Shown: positions 18,357 through 26,134 of the stretch, piece after piece
Layout of the letters: every line of letters begins with the position of its first letter
Numbering within the stretch: the first letter of the stretch is position 1
The notes under the pieces: generated by a model
What the model was told of the DNA's origin: nothing
Databases searched by the model: none
Seen by the model: only the letters and a program-made list of their open reading frames with translations
Origin: Bacillota bacterium
Lineage (GTDB): Bacteria; Bacillota; Clostridia; Christensenellales; CAG-138
Direction: 5' to 3'
Length of the DNA stretch: 64,000 nt
Assembly: GCA_023400985.1 (NCBI GenBank)
Contig: JAEXEN010000005.1
Coordinates: 29,034-93,033, forward strand
Made by a program: the position numbers and the translations under genes

Positions 18357-19058
18357 ATGGAGATAAAGCCTTTCGTGCTGGTCATCGAAGATGAAGATGC
18401 TATCTGCAATTTTATCTCGGCGGTTCTGAGCACAAATGACTATCAGGTTGTTCAAGCGAAGACAGGAAAGCAAGGGCTTTCCCTGTTTACGTCACACGCC
18501 CCGGATGTTGTTTTGCTGGACTTAGGCCTGCCGGATATTGATGGCGTGGAGGTGTTAAAAAGCATACGTCAATGGTCTAAAACGCCCGTCGTAGTGGTTT
18601 CGGCACGCGGCCATGAGCGCGAGAAGGTGGCGGCTCTTGATTTCGGGGCGGACGATTATATCGTGAAGCCTTTTGGCACCTCCGAATTGCTTGCCCGGAT
18701 ACGGACGGCAATCCGGCACAGCCCTCAAGCCATAGGTGGGAAAACCTTTGGCGATGAAAAGATAACCATTAGCGAGCTTGAAATTGATTACGGCAAGCGG
18801 ATGGTATTTCTTTCAGGAGAAAGGATCCATTTGACGCCTGTTGAGTATAGAATCCTAGCGCTGCTTTCAAAAAATGCAGGAAAGGTGCTCACCCATGATT
18901 ATATTATGCGGGAGATATGGGGCCTATATGGAAGTGATAGCCACACGTTGCGCGTCAATATGGCGAACATACGAAGGAAGATAGAAGCGAATCCGGGGAC
19001 ACCTAAGTATATTCTTACAGAAATGGGGGTGGGTTATCGCATGGTTGAATCACTATAA
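18357..19058 (+). CDS. kdpE: response regulator KdpE
   Basis: 233 aa OmpR/PhoB-type regulator. The receiver domain has the acidic pair EDED near residue 11, the phospho-acceptor Asp in VVLLDLGLPDIDG, and the conserved Lys in YIVKPFG. The C-terminal winged helix includes HLTPVEYRILALLSKNAGKV. It starts 2 nt after kdpD with GGGAGTG ahead. It probably activates the kdp promoter upstream of kdpF. Confidence 0.96.
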   Translation: MEIKPFVLVIEDEDAICNFISAVLSTNDYQVVQAKTGKQGLSLFTSHAPDVVLLDLGLPDIDGVEVLKSIRQWSKTPVVVVSARGHEREKVAALDFGADDYIVKPFGTSELLARIRTAIRHSPQAIGGKTFGDEKITISELEIDYGKRMVFLSGERIHLTPVEYRILALLSKNAGKVLTHDYIMREIWGLYGSDSHTLRVNMANIRRKIEANPGTPKYILTEMGVGYRMVESL

Positions 19059-19301
19059 AGTAATATTCCGCAATCTATATCATTTATCCATGCCTTGGAA
19101 AGGTATCGGCCAATAATTTAGTTTCATTGCTTGCCAAGCCTTAACGGTATTGGTGGGTAAATAAAAGCACATTTTTAAGGACTTTGGAATTACTGTGATT
19201 GCCGAACCACAGGTCGATATCATCGGCGCGGCTGACGTGCTTTATTCCTAAATTCTTGAATGAAATCGGGCTGGATTGGCCCGATGCGCGAAGAAAAACA
19301 A

Positions 19302-19343
19302 AGCATCCCCCGCGCGGCTGACCGTACGGGGGATGCTCTTTTT
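19302..19343. terminator. bidirectional intrinsic terminator after kdpE and hcp
   Basis: Stem AGCATCCCCCG / CGGGGGATGCT with a loop of about 14 nt, followed by CTTTTTT on the plus strand and by TTTGTTTTT on the minus strand. It serves both converging operons. The ~240 nt between kdpE and this hairpin hold no gene I can support. Confidence 0.85.
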
Positions 19344-19347
19344 TGTG

Positions 19348-20904
19348 TTATCCCAATATAGCCTTCAGGTCCTCTTCCGGCGTGGAAATGGGCCTTATGC
19401 CGTAGTTCTTCACGAGGAAATCGAGCACGTTCTCGGAAATGAACGCAGGCAGCGTGGGACCGAGGCGGATGTTCTTGATGCCGAGGTACAGTAGGGTAAG
19501 CAGTATGCATACGGCCTTTTGCTCGTACCACGAAAGCACCAAGGAAAGCGGCAGGTCGTTGACGCCGCAGTCAAACGCCTCCGCGAGTGCGACCGCTACG
19601 CGGATGGCGCTGAACGCGTCGTTGCACTGCCCCATGTCGAGGATGCGGGGAAGCCCCGCAACGGTGCCGAGGTCGAGGTCGTTAAAGCGGTATTTGCCGC
19701 AGGCAAGCGTCAAGATCACCGTATCCGCAGGCGTCTTTTGCACGAACTCTGTGTAGTAGTTGCGGCCGGGCTTCGCGCCGTCGCAGCCGCCCACGAGGAA
19801 GAAGTGACGAATTTTTCCCTGCTTCACCGCGTCGATCACATCCCCCGCAACGCTCAATACCGTGCCGTGCCCAAAGCCCGTGGTCACCGTATGACCCCCG
19901 TTGATGCCCGTAAGCTCCATGTCCTCCGCGTAGCCGCCAAGTTCGAGCGCCTTTTCGATGACGGGCGTAAAATCCTTGTCTTCACCGATGTGCACCATAC
20001 CCGGATACTGCACGACCTCGGTCGTGAAGATACGGTCGGAATAGCTTTCCCTTACCGGCATGATGCAATTGGTGGTGAACAATACCGGCGCGGGCAGGTT
20101 CGCAAATTCCTTTTGCTGGTTCTGCCATGCGGTGCCGAAATTGCCCTTGAGCTGCGGATGCGCCTTAAGCTTGGGGTAGGCGTGCGCCGGCAGCATCTCG
20201 CCGTGTGTATACACGTTTATGCCTTTGCCGTCGGTCTGCTCCAAAAGAAGCTGCAGGTCCTTCAGATCATGACCGCTGATTACGATAAAGGGCCCCTTCT
20301 CAATGGTAAGCGGAACCGAAGTGGGAACGGGCGTGCCGTAGCTACTTGTATTGGCCCGGTCGAGAAGCTCCATGCATTTGAAATTGACCTCGCCCGTTTT
20401 CATTACGAGCGGAAGAAGCTCCGTTAAGTTCATGTCGCTGCCGACGGCGCGAAGCCCCTCGAAGAAATAGGCGTTCACCGCATCGTCAGAATAGCCGAGA
20501 ACGTGCGCGTGGTAGGCATAGGCGGCCATGCCGCGAAGCCCCAAAAGAATGAGCGTTTTGGCGGACCGGACATCCAAATCCTCCGCGTCCCAAACAAGAT
20601 GCATGTCGTATTCTTTAGCCCCGCCGTTTGCCTTTATCCGCGCGCGAACGAGCTCCGTCACTTCCTTTACCTTGGCGTTGTCGAAATTGACGTTGGTGAT
20701 GCAGGTGAAAAGCCCTGTCAAAACCGCAATCACGTCTTTTTCGGCAGGCTTTTTGCCGTTTAACGAACGCGAAAGCGCGATCATGGCGCCGGTCAGCTCG
20801 TCCTGAGAAAGCGCGGTCTCCTGCGTTTTGCCGCATATGCCCGCTTTGCCTGCGCAGCCCTTCCCGAACGCGGTCTGCTCACATTGAAAACAAAACATCC
20901 CCAT
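19348..20904 (-). CDS. hcp: hydroxylamine reductase / hybrid cluster protein
   Basis: 518 aa Hcp. N-terminal cysteines C5, C8, C17 and C24 (CFQCEQTAFGKGC) bind the Fe-S cubane, and later motifs such as TTNCIMP, HGTVLS and LACGKYRF carry ligands of the hybrid Fe-S-O cluster. Hcp enzymes reduce nitric oxide or hydroxylamine and protect anaerobes from nitrosative stress. It follows two ferredoxin-type genes and lies opposite a Crp/Fnr regulator, the common HcpR-hcp arrangement. Confidence 0.97.
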   Translation of the reverse strand: MGMFCFQCEQTAFGKGCAGKAGICGKTQETALSQDELTGAMIALSRSLNGKKPAEKDVIAVLTGLFTCITNVNFDNAKVKEVTELVRARIKANGGAKEYDMHLVWDAEDLDVRSAKTLILLGLRGMAAYAYHAHVLGYSDDAVNAYFFEGLRAVGSDMNLTELLPLVMKTGEVNFKCMELLDRANTSSYGTPVPTSVPLTIEKGPFIVISGHDLKDLQLLLEQTDGKGINVYTHGEMLPAHAYPKLKAHPQLKGNFGTAWQNQQKEFANLPAPVLFTTNCIMPVRESYSDRIFTTEVVQYPGMVHIGEDKDFTPVIEKALELGGYAEDMELTGINGGHTVTTGFGHGTVLSVAGDVIDAVKQGKIRHFFLVGGCDGAKPGRNYYTEFVQKTPADTVILTLACGKYRFNDLDLGTVAGLPRILDMGQCNDAFSAIRVAVALAEAFDCGVNDLPLSLVLSWYEQKAVCILLTLLYLGIKNIRLGPTLPAFISENVLDFLVKNYGIRPISTPEEDLKAILG

Positions 20905-20927
20905 ACTTCTACCCCTTCTTTATCTTT

Positions 20928-21116
20928 TTACTCTTCAATGGAAATCACGGAAACGGGGCACGAATCCCGCGCTTCCTTTGCGGCGGCGATGGTTGCCGCG
21001 TTGGGCTGCGCTTTCACGAACGCAAGGCCCTCGCCGTCGATCTCAAACACCTCGGGGCATGCCGCCTCGCAGGCGCCGCAGCCAATGCAGCCGCTTCTGT
21101 CAATGGTAGCTTCCAT
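20928..21116 (-). CDS. ferredoxin, single 4Fe-4S
   Basis: 62 aa small electron carrier. CIGCGACEAACP supplies three cysteines of the cluster and DSCPVSVI the fourth; the second half has lost the other CxxCxxC, so it binds one 4Fe-4S cluster. GAGGAGG ribosome site. Lying 23 nt before hcp, it is the likely electron donor to Hcp. Confidence 0.93.
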   Translation of the reverse strand: MEATIDRSGCIGCGACEAACPEVFEIDGEGLAFVKAQPNAATIAAAKEARDSCPVSVISIEE

Positions 21117-21167
21117 GGTAAATACCTCCTCATGATTGGTTTTTTCTAGTATGGCCTAAAAACGGTC

Positions 21168-21962
21168 TTAGCCGTCAAGGATACGTCCGTCGGTGGAAAC
21201 GGTGACCACCTGCCACGGCAAAAACTTGCCGCTCGCCTGTAAGGCGCGCTTCACCGCGTTTTCGATGCCGCCGCAGCAGGGCACCTCCATGCGCACCACC
21301 TTCACGCTTTTGATGTTGTTGTTTGCTAAAATGGCGGTGAGCTTTTCGGTGTAGTCGCCCTCGTCGAGCTTGGGGCAGCCGATGAGCGCAATGTGGTTTT
21401 TGATGAATTTCCCGTGGAAATCGCCGTAGGCAAACGCCGTGCAGTCCGCGGCCACGAGCAGGTTTGCGCCGTCGAAGTAGGGCGCGTTCACCGGTACGAG
21501 CTTGATCTGTACCGGCCACTGCATGAGCTCGCTTTGCGCTTCTGCGGCGCTCGGCGCTTGTGAAGCCTTAGGGCGGGAAAACGCGCGGGCGCTAGTTCCC
21601 GGGCAGCCGCAGGGCAGCTTGCCTTCTGTCGCTGGGGGTTCGCCGTGCTCTCGCGCCTCGCGGACGATAGCATGCGCGTTGGAGCCCAGGCAGCCGCAGG
21701 GCTTGTCGCCCGCGGCCTTATGCGCCTCATGTTTAGCGCGCAGCACCGCCTGCTCGTCGTAGGCCGCGGCCTCGCGCTCCACAAAGCGGATCGCATTCGT
21801 GGGGCAAGCCGGCAAACAGTCACCGAGGCCGTCGCAGTAATCCTCGCGCATGAGTTTTGCTTTTCCATCTGCGATCTGGATGGCGCCTTCATGGCAGGCG
21901 CTCGCGCAAAGGCCGCAGCCGTTGCACTTTTCTTCATCTATATGAATGATCTTTCTAAGCAT
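21168..21962 (-). CDS. cysteine-rich 4Fe-4S protein of the hcp operon
   Basis: 264 aa. The N-terminus holds two ferredoxin motifs (CNGCGLCASACH and CDGLGDCLPACP). The middle has two repeated Cys motifs, PCGCLGSNAHA and PCGCPGTSARA, about 30 residues apart, and the C-terminal part has ADCTAFAYGDFHG, IGCPKLD and EVPCCGG. I chose the ATG at 21962 with GGAGG ahead. Proteins of this build often accompany hcp in anaerobes; the CGCPG motifs and late cysteines suggest extra metal or redox sites. Exact function unknown. Confidence 0.8.
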   Translation of the reverse strand: MLRKIIHIDEEKCNGCGLCASACHEGAIQIADGKAKLMREDYCDGLGDCLPACPTNAIRFVEREAAAYDEQAVLRAKHEAHKAAGDKPCGCLGSNAHAIVREAREHGEPPATEGKLPCGCPGTSARAFSRPKASQAPSAAEAQSELMQWPVQIKLVPVNAPYFDGANLLVAADCTAFAYGDFHGKFIKNHIALIGCPKLDEGDYTEKLTAILANNNIKSVKVVRMEVPCCGGIENAVKRALQASGKFLPWQVVTVSTDGRILDG

Positions 21963-21992
21963 TTTTGAGCTCCTCCTTGCTTTCCTGAACAA

Positions 21993-22034
21993 ATTGTACT
22001 ATGCTAACAAAAAACGTTCTGTTGTTTTTACAAC
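21993..22034 (-). promoter_or_regulatory. Crp/Fnr-type activator site and -10 box of the hcp operon
   Basis: The palindrome GTTGT-TTTT-ACAAC lies at 22021-22034. On the minus strand a TACAAT -10 box lies at 21998-21993, giving a predicted start at 21986. The palindrome centre (22027.5) is then exactly at -41.5, the class II activator position, and there is no good -35. It is also only 44 nt upstream of the regulator's own start codon. Confidence 0.6.
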
Positions 22035-22077
22035 GCAAATAATTGTGCGTCAAAGAAAGGAAGCGGTAAGAAGCCTT

Positions 22078-22749
22078 ATGGAAAATATCGCGGCTTTTAG
22101 CGGCGTGCTCGCGCAGACGGCGCTGTTTCACGGGATAGAACAAAAAAATTACGAGGCGCTTTTCGACTGCCTCAACGCGCGCATACTCCCTTTTAAAAAA
22201 GGGGAAATGATATTCGCCTCCGGCCTTCCGGCGCGCTCGGTGGGCATTTTGCTCGAGGGCGCGGCGCAGGCTGTCCGCGACGACATCGCGGGCAACCGCT
22301 ACATACTCGCGGCGATCGAGCCGTCGGATGTGTTTGGCGAAAGCTATGCGGCGGCGGAAACGGAAAGTCTCCCCATTGCGGTGATCGCCATGCGGGACTC
22401 TAAGGCGCTCCTTCTCCCCTATGCGCGCGTTACGCGCGGCTGCTCCAACGCCTGCGGCTTCCACGCGAAGCTTGTCGAAAATTTTCTGGGCATCCTCGCC
22501 CAAAAAAATATACAGCTCAACCAAAAGCTCGAGCATCTATCGAAGCGCACCACGCGCGAAAAGCTTATGTCCTACCTGATGGAGCAGGCGCAGAGGCAGG
22601 GCGGCCGATATTTCCGCGTGCCGTTCAACCGCCAGGAACTGGCCGATTACCTCATGGTAGACCGGAGCGCCCTCTCCAGCGAGCTTTCCAAGCTCCGTGC
22701 AGAAGGGATTTTGGAGTACTATAAAAGCGAATTCAAGCTGCTGATGTGA
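22078..22749 (+). CDS. Crp/Fnr family regulator, probable HcpR-type
   Basis: 223 aa: cyclic-nucleotide-binding-like domain (KGEMIFASGLPARSVGILLE region) and a C-terminal Crp-type winged helix (FNRQELADYLMVDRSALSSE, recognition helix DRSALSSELSKLR). It has none of Fnr's N-terminal cysteine cluster but has internal Cys residues near GCSNACGFH. Placement opposite the hcp operon and a matching -41.5 palindrome support a role as nitrosative-stress activator. The start at 22078 avoids an earlier in-frame opening that would overlap the divergent gene. Confidence 0.88.
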   Translation: MENIAAFSGVLAQTALFHGIEQKNYEALFDCLNARILPFKKGEMIFASGLPARSVGILLEGAAQAVRDDIAGNRYILAAIEPSDVFGESYAAAETESLPIAVIAMRDSKALLLPYARVTRGCSNACGFHAKLVENFLGILAQKNIQLNQKLEHLSKRTTREKLMSYLMEQAQRQGGRYFRVPFNRQELADYLMVDRSALSSELSKLRAEGILEYYKSEFKLLM

Positions 22750-22819
22750 AACGGCTTTTCGTCGGCCGGCATAAACAGGGACATTCCGAAAACAATAGGC
22801 AAAAAGAAGGTTTCGTTTT

Positions 22820-23457
22820 ATGCGCGCCTATCAAAACGCTCTGCTCGACCTTTCGCAGGTCGTCGTTTGCCTGATCGACCACGAACCAAAATGTTTTTCG
22901 GCGTGGAAAGCGCATCCCGGAATTGCGTGCTGAACGCGGTGGCGGGTCTTGCCAAAACGGCAAAGGCGTTCGGGATACCGATCGTCCTTTCCACCGTGGA
23001 AGCGCAAAAGTTTTCCGGACCGCTGGTATCAAAAGTGCAGTCGGTCTTTCCGGACATTACGCCTATCGACCGCACCACCTTCAACGCGAGGGATGATGGG
23101 AATTTTCGCAGGGCCGTGGAACAGACGGCGAGGAAGCTGCTGCTTGCGGGGCTTTGGACGGAGGTTTGCGTGACCCTCCCCGCCCTCAGCGCGCTTATAG
23201 ACGGTTATGAAATTTATGTCGTGGCGGACGCGTGCGCCGGCAGCGGCTGCGAGGCGCATGATATGGCCATGCAGCGAATGATTCAGGCGGGAGCAAAACC
23301 CGTGACATGGCAGGCGGCCCCATTGGAGATGCAGCGCGATTGGGTCAATAAGGATACCTATCAGGCGGTAACGGCGGTCGTCAAAGAGCACGGCGGCGCA
23401 TACGGGCTGGGGCTTGAATATGCGGAGACCTTGGTGCCGGCGTCGCAGCAGCAATAA
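22820..23457 (+). pseudogene. isochorismatase-family hydrolase split by a -1 frameshift
   Basis: Translation from the ATG at 22820 (AGAAGG site) gives MRAYQNALLDLSQVVVCLID then HEPK, the start of a YcaC-like cysteine hydrolase including the catalytic Asp region. The next family segment, MFFGVESASRN onward to LVPASQQQ, is in a different frame from 22891. One extra A in the AAAA run at 22888-22891 would rejoin them into a normal protein of about 212 aa with the nucleophile Cys region GLWTEVCVT. As read, the first frame stops about 37 codons in. It could be a real lesion, a phase-variable tract or a sequencing error. Confidence 0.8.
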
Positions 23458-23458
23458 A

Positions 23459-23478
23459 AAAGGGCTTTTAAGCCCTTT
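23459..23478. terminator. short bidirectional hairpin between converging genes
   Basis: AAAGGGCTT-TT-AAGCCCTTT, flanked by A/T runs, overlapping the end of galE and following the isochorismatase-like gene. The stem is short, so termination strength is uncertain. Confidence 0.6.
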
Positions 23479-24484
23479 CATATCCCTTCGGATTTTTGCT
23501 CTGCCAGTTCCATGAGTCGCGGCACATATCCTCCTCGGTGCGATGCGCACGCCAGTGGAGGAGCTCCGCGGCTTTTTTCGTGTCCGCGTAACATGCGGTA
23601 ATGTCGCCCGCGCGGCGGGGGCCTATCGCATAGGGCACCTTGATGCCGTTCACCCGTTCAAACGCGTGCACGAGTTCCAATACGCTTACGCCGTGTCCCG
23701 TACCGAGGTTGATCGCCTCCACGCCCTTATGGCTTTCGCAGTAGCGCATGGCGGCAAGGTGGCCCTCCGCAAGGTCGAGCACGTGGATGTAATCGCGCAC
23801 GCCGGTGCCGTCGGGCGTTTCATAATCGTTGCCGTATACGGTGAGCTTTTTGAGCTTGCCGACGGCCACCTGCGAAATGTAGGGCATAAGGTTATTGGGA
23901 ATGCCGTTTGGGTCCTCGCCGATAAGCCCGCCCGGGTGCGCGCCCACAGGGTTGAAATAGCGAAGAAGCACTGAGGAAAGCTCGGGATATGCATGTGCGG
24001 CGTCGCGTATGATCTGCTCGCTCATCCATTTCGTCCACCCGTAGGGGTTGATGCAGCCCGTAGGGGCGTCTTCCTTGAGGGGCGATTCGCCGTAGGGCCC
24101 GTAAACGGTAGCCGAGGAGCTGAACACGAGGTTTTTTGCGTCGTGCTCGCGCATGGCCTTTAATATCTCGATGGTGGCGTTGAGGTTGTTTTTATAGTAT
24201 TCAAGGGGCTTAGAGACCGATTCGCCCACCGCCTTGAACCCGGCGAAGTGGATGACGGTATCGATCTTATGCGCTTTGAATACCTGAGAAAGCGCCGCGC
24301 CGTCGGATACGTCGATCTTATAAAACGCGGGGCGCTTGCGCGTGATCTGCTCGATGCGGTCAATGACCTCTGATTTGGAGTTGCTCAGGTCGTCCGCAAG
24401 CACTGCCTCGTAACCTGCCTCCAACAGCACAACCGCGGTATGCGCGCCGATGTAACCCGTGCCGCCCGTAAGAAGTACAGCCAT
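23468..24484 (-). CDS. galE: UDP-glucose 4-epimerase
   Basis: 338 aa, the exact usual GalE length. Interconverts UDP-glucose and UDP-galactose (Leloir pathway, surface sugars). NAD motif GGTGYIG at 7-13, catalytic Ser/Tyr/Lys in SSSATVYGPYG and YGWTKWMSE, and the substrate loop RYFNPVGAHPGG. The ATG at 24484 has GGGAGGT ahead; a longer frame upstream has no homology. Its leader contains a small repeat hairpin. No other galactose genes nearby. Confidence 0.97.
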   Translation of the reverse strand: MAVLLTGGTGYIGAHTAVVLLEAGYEAVLADDLSNSKSEVIDRIEQITRKRPAFYKIDVSDGAALSQVFKAHKIDTVIHFAGFKAVGESVSKPLEYYKNNLNATIEILKAMREHDAKNLVFSSSATVYGPYGESPLKEDAPTGCINPYGWTKWMSEQIIRDAAHAYPELSSVLLRYFNPVGAHPGGLIGEDPNGIPNNLMPYISQVAVGKLKKLTVYGNDYETPDGTGVRDYIHVLDLAEGHLAAMRYCESHKGVEAINLGTGHGVSVLELVHAFERVNGIKVPYAIGPRRAGDITACYADTKKAAELLHWRAHRTEEDMCRDSWNWQSKNPKGYERA

Positions 24485-24509
24485 ATTGACCTCCCGCTCA
24501 TTTGATAGC

Positions 24510-24558
24510 TTAAGGTAAGGGGAATAAACCGCAGGGGTTCGACTCCCCATTACCTTAA
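24510..24558. repeat. miniature GGTAAGG repeat with a tRNA T-arm-like core
   Basis: Ends TTAAGGTAA / TTACCTTAA with an inner GGGG/CCCC extension make a hairpin. The right arm (AACCGCAGGGGTTCGACTCC) matches the right arm of the larger element at 33473-33685 (AACCGCAAGGGTTCGACTTC). The GGGGTTCGACTCCCC core looks like a tRNA T-arm, but no D or anticodon arm is present. It lies in the leader of galE. Confidence 0.6.
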
Positions 24559-24591
24559 TTATATCATAACCGTTATGCGCCATGATATAAT
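24558..24591. promoter_or_regulatory. symmetric -10 region between galE and the GNAT gene
   Basis: TTATATCAT / ATGATATAA is a 9-bp inverted repeat that places a TATAAT on each strand (minus 24563-24558, plus 24586-24591). Neither has a clear -35. It could be overlapping divergent promoters or an operator. Confidence 0.35.
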
Positions 24592-24637
24592 GCCTTGGTA
24601 GAATGATAAAAGTTAACATACGGGGTAAAAACGCGCC

Positions 24638-25168
24638 ATGCTGAAAGATGCCATCAACCGGGAGAACTTCGCCCTGCGAACCGAGCGGCTCATACTTATG
24701 CCCATCTCCGATGCGCACGCGGAGGCGTATTTTACGGAGTTTACGAGCGAGATCACCCGCTATCAGTTTCCCGAGCCGTTTGCAAGCGTTGAAAAAACGC
24801 GCGCGTTCATTTCGGACGCGCGGGAGTTTCGCAAACGGGGAGAAGAACTTGTCTGCGCCATATTGGATTTAAACGGCGCATTTTTAGGAAGCTTGGAGGC
24901 GCGCAACCTCACGAGTCTCACGCCGGAGGTGGGGCTGTGGATCAAAAAAGAAGCGCAGGGCTCAGGCTACGGCAAGGAGGCGCTTGCGGCGCTGTTAAAA
25001 TTTTTGCGTGAAAACGGGGAGATTGACTTTTTCGTGTACGAGGCGGACCGTCGAAACCCCGCGAGCATGAAGCTTGCGGCGGCGCTTGGGGGCGAGTTTC
25101 AATGTTCCTACGAGGCGGAAAGTGCGGGCGGCGAGTTCCTTCGATTAAAACTATTCTATATCGCATAG
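24638..25168 (+). CDS. GNAT family N-acetyltransferase (RimJ/RimL-like)
   Basis: 176 aa. Begins with the RimL-type pattern LRTERLILMPISDAHAEAYF and has the acetyl-CoA loop KKEAQGSGYGKEALAALLKF (motif A, QGxGxG/A form) near residues 105-122. Substrate cannot be told: RimJ/RimL relatives acetylate ribosomal protein N-termini, amino sugars or antibiotics. Its stop codon lies inside the terminator palindrome. Confidence 0.85.
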   Translation: MLKDAINRENFALRTERLILMPISDAHAEAYFTEFTSEITRYQFPEPFASVEKTRAFISDAREFRKRGEELVCAILDLNGAFLGSLEARNLTSLTPEVGLWIKKEAQGSGYGKEALAALLKFLRENGEIDFFVYEADRRNPASMKLAAALGGEFQCSYEAESAGGEFLRLKLFYIA

Positions 25169-25209
25169 CAAAAAACAGCCCTCAGGCTGTTTTTTGCTAT
25201 GCGATATAG
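25156..25209. terminator. 54-bp perfect palindrome, bidirectional terminator
   Basis: Two perfect 25-nt arms around a CTCA loop. The inner part is AAAAAACAGCC/GGCTGTTTTTT, so either transcript gets a stem followed by a U-run. The palindrome contains the stop codon of the GNAT gene and abuts the stop of the convergent regulator gene. Confidence 0.9.
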
Positions 25210-25590
25210 CTATTGTCGTTTCTCTTTATATGCCGCCGCGAATTCCTTGATTTTCTCGAATGTTTCCGTGCTCAGCGCGTGTTCGATGCGGCAGGCGTCC
25301 TCGCGCGCGGTCTTTTCGCTCACGCCGATGCCGATAAGGTAACCGGCGAGGAGATTGTGCTTTTCAAGGGTGCGCTCGGCGATCATGCGGCCTGCGTCCG
25401 TAAGCGAGATGCAGCCTTTGTCGTCAAACTCCACAAGCCCGTTTTCACGGAATTTTTTCATGGCCACGCTGACGCTGGGCTTGGAAAACCCAAGCTCGGC
25501 TGCCACGTCGATGGAGCGCGCGTAGCCCAAGCGCTGTTGCAGCATCAAGACGGTTTCCAGATAGTCTTCGGCCGATTCCCGTATCTGCAA
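25210..25590 (-). CDS. DtxR/MntR family metal-dependent regulator
   Basis: 126 aa. The N-terminal winged helix has the family start ESAEDYLETVLML and the recognition helix LGFSKPSVSVAMKKF; the dimerisation domain carries MntR-like metal ligands in EDYLE, LEKHNLL and EDACRIEHALS. No SH3-like third domain, as in MntR, so Mn2+ rather than Fe2+ is the better guess. I prefer the TTG start with AGGTGG 5 nt upstream; a GTG three codons earlier lies inside that site. No metal transporter gene is next to it. Confidence 0.85.
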   Translation of the reverse strand: MQIRESAEDYLETVLMLQQRLGYARSIDVAAELGFSKPSVSVAMKKFRENGLVEFDDKGCISLTDAGRMIAERTLEKHNLLAGYLIGIGVSEKTAREDACRIEHALSTETFEKIKEFAAAYKEKRQ

Positions 25591-25664
25591 GCAAACCACC
25601 TCTTTTTTTTTATCTTAACACGGAGCTTAAAGATTTACAATTCCGCACGTTTTTGCCGCGACGG

Positions 25665-25678
25665 TAACCGATTGCTTA
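25665..25678. promoter_or_regulatory. second operator-like 14-mer upstream of blaI
   Basis: TAACCGATTGCTTA resembles the near-palindrome TAATCAATTGGTTA at 25722-25735, 57 bp downstream. The spacing places it upstream of the -35 box, as for a cooperative second repressor site. Confidence 0.35.
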
Positions 25679-25687
25679 ATAATCTGC

Positions 25688-25735
25688 TTGACAGGGCTTC
25701 GAAAGCATCGTATCCTTTTGGTAATCAATTGGTTA
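25688..25735 (+). promoter_or_regulatory. promoter and probable operator of the blaI-blaR-like pair
   Basis: TTGACA (25688-25693), 17 nt, TATCCT (25711-25716). The near-perfect palindrome TAATCAATTGGTTA at 25722-25735 covers the predicted start (25723), where a BlaI-type repressor would block transcription. It is not the TACAnnTGTA box of staphylococcal BlaI/MecI. Confidence 0.6.
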
Positions 25736-25750
25736 ATGGAGGTTTGCGAC

Positions 25751-26134
25751 ATGAAGGAGCGGATCGGGCTGTCGGATACGGAATGGAGGCTTATGCAGAT
25801 CATATGGGAGAAATCGCCCCGCACTTACCGTGAGATCTGCGACGCGGCGCGTCCCGCCTACGGCTGGACGAAGCACGCGGTCATTTCGTTTTTAAAGCGC
25901 ATGGAGGCAAAAGGCGCGATCCGCGTGGAGGATGCAAAGCCCGTGAAGCTCTATTATCCTCTGCTCGATAAAAAAGAGGCCATCCACGATGAAACGCGGG
26001 AGGTGCTCGACCGCGTATACAACGGCGATATTTTGCTTATGGTGCAGGCGGCAACGCACGCAAAGGAGCTTACGGAAGACGAGACTAAGGAGCTTGAGCG
26101 GCTTTTGCGGGAGGGGAAAAAAGCGCATGACTGA
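25751..26134 (+). CDS. BlaI/MecI/CopY family repressor
   Basis: 127 aa. The winged helix LSDTEWRLMQIIWEKSPRTY with recognition helix TKHAVISFLKRMEAKGAI is typical of BlaI/MecI, and the C-terminal helices (ETREVLDRVYNGDILLMV) form the dimer. GGAGGT ahead of the ATG. It overlaps the following M56 sensor gene by 8 nt, so the two form a repressor-protease switch. It lacks the CopY CxCx4CxC motif. Confidence 0.93.
   Translation: MKERIGLSDTEWRLMQIIWEKSPRTYREICDAARPAYGWTKHAVISFLKRMEAKGAIRVEDAKPVKLYYPLLDKKEAIHDETREVLDRVYNGDILLMVQAATHAKELTEDETKELERLLREGKKAHD

Noticed and set aside
24510..24558. tRNA gene suggested by a T-arm-like GGGGTTCGACTCCCC and a 7-bp acceptor-like stem
   Set aside because: The segment is only 49 nt, with no D arm or anticodon arm. 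Better explained as a repeat hairpin.
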